Below, piece after piece: positions 63,455-64,000 of a stretch of DNA of 64,000 nt. Position 1 is the first letter of the stretch. Every line of letters begins with the position of its first letter. The notes under the pieces are model-generated. The model did no database searches, was not told the DNA's origin, and was given only the letters and a program-made list of their open reading frames with translations. This DNA comes from Lepidostoma basale (taxonomy: Eukaryota; Arthropoda; Insecta; Trichoptera; Lepidostomatidae): assembly GCA_022606425.2 (NCBI GenBank), contig JAHDVF020000522.1, positions 1-64,000 of the forward strand, written 5' to 3'. Both the position numbers and the translations under genes were made by a program.

Positions 63455-63616
63455 GTATTTAACCACGGTAGGGTCATTATATTGATGCCAACTAGTTTCG
63501 CTTGGACCCAAGCTTCATCAGGGCAGTATAACAACTCGTAATACTGCCCTGATGAAGCTTGGGTCCAAGCGAAACTAGTTGGCATCAATATAATAACCAT
63601 ACCGTGGTTAAAAATA
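63455..63616. repeat. Family F near-perfect palindrome
   Basis: Arms 63456-63531 and 63540-63615 are inverted with very few mismatches (ttaaccacggta, gccaactagtttcgcttgga, agcttcatcagggcagta) around taacaactc. The only family F copy seen in the window. Confidence 0.92.
63545..63584 (+). ncRNA. Hammerhead-like motif in family F
   Basis: TGCC at 63545-63548 can pair with GGCA at 63581-63584. CTGATGA at 63549-63555, one extra A, stem GCTTG/CAAGC with loop GGTC (63557-63570), GAAA at 63571-63574, then C-TA-GT and T at 63580 (GTH cleavage-type site). The mirror copy is on the - strand at about 63486-63526. It matches the hammerhead core except for the extra A. The two-pair stem III resembles the minimal ribozymes described in Penelope-like elements. 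Confidence 0.45.
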
Positions 63617-63835
63617 CAAATTTGTTTTATTTATAAATTATCATCATTATTTTTTTAATACATTTTTAAAAATTTATTTATATATTATTTATTACACTGA
63701 TGAAGGGCTTCTGTGTCCGAAACATGTTTTTTTAATGTTTTTTAAAATAAAGTTGTTGTTGTGTACAAAGTTAAAAAAAACATTGTTTAATGAATCCGCA
63801 ACACAAAGTTATGGCGAATACAGAATAAAATATGT

Positions 63836-64000
63836 TATATTTGAAAGCTTTAATATAATATAATATGTAGTATAGAAGAGAGATTTATACCACTATAATA
63901 TGGCCGAGATATATACCATTATTATAGAGAGCTCCCTTTGTTTCCCAGAAGCTGTTATGTGCGTGCAGCGGCGCCTTTCGTCAGCATTTCTTGTGGATTA
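63836..64000. other. AT-rich DNA at window end, nothing recognised
   Basis: A GC-richer patch (gtgcagcggcgcctttcgtc) begins near 63963 but is cut by the window edge. Confidence 0.35.

Larger units (their letters stand above)
63280..63835. repeat. Fold-back family B element split by family F
   Basis: Left arm 63285-63365 (ttgtacacaacaccaaattt, aacttgtttcggacaagcaa) and right arm 63695-63835 (acactgatgaagggcttctg, tgtccgaaacatgttttttt, atccgcaacacaaagttatg) are inverted. Family F lies between. Confidence 0.75.

Noticed and set aside
63486..63580. Intrinsic terminator-like hairpins
   Set aside because: Perfect hairpins are the arms of palindromic repeats, and the host is eukaryotic.

Overview
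This window is animal nuclear DNA, almost certainly from an insect. It is strongly AT-rich and holds spliced exons with consensus splice sites, tRNA-derived SINEs, and 3' fragments of many non-LTR retrotransposons. There are no operons, Shine-Dalgarno sites or dense ORFs. The insect call rests on the only host gene recognised: five + strand exons of a receptor tyrosine kinase whose reading frame matches the Cad96Ca (Stitcher) family, an insect receptor family. The order cannot be fixed from sequence alone; a moth or beetle would both fit.

Host gene. Exons lie at 9272-9397 (putative juxtamembrane segment), 28658-28793 (glycine-rich loop GEGAFGQV), 33888-34039 (VAVK lysine and C-helix), 39520-39702 (hinge and following helices) and 62111-62250 (catalytic loop [11 protein letters not shown] and activation loop). 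Phases join without a gap: 0/0, 0/1, 1/0, 0/0, 0/2. The ectodomain and transmembrane exons lie upstream and the rest of the C-lobe downstream of the window. The introns are about 19.3, 5.1, 5.5 and 22.4 kb, so over 95% of the window is intron or upstream sequence filled with repeats. A possible alternative first exon (23040-23138) encodes a start codon and one hydrophobic helix. It ends in GTAAGT in the phase needed to join the kinase exons.

Repeat landscape. Names here are local labels. RTE-A (tail GTTA repeats) and RTE-B (tail GTT repeats) are related RTE-like LINEs with about 25 copies, the best being RTE-B at 35616-36718 with an open reverse transcriptase frame. NE-C is a non-coding element of 0.6-0.8 kb that shares its 3' end with RTE-A and is probably mobilised by it. 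SINE-A and SINE-B are tRNA-derived. At least six further LINE families survive as 3' ends. DNA transposons include a pogo/Tigger fragment, a 473-bp Tigger-type MITE, a TTAA-flanked (piggyBac-like) element in two opposite copies, and a TIR element at 53335-53833.

Fold-back families. Families A-F, B' and J are palindromic or inverted-arm repeats, unrelated in most of their length. Their centres share one architecture: a CTGANGA-like box, one extra base, a short perfect hairpin, then GAAAC, 2-4 bases and GTH. That is close to a minimal hammerhead ribozyme as described from Penelope-like retroelements, and is the most interesting recurrent pattern here. Family H is a separate palindromic repeat without this motif.

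Nested insertions with target-site duplications give a relative chronology at 11.1, 25.4-26.4, 35.6-36.7 and 57.8-58.5 kb. Stretches not listed as repeats or exons are AT-rich intronic DNA in which I recognise nothing.
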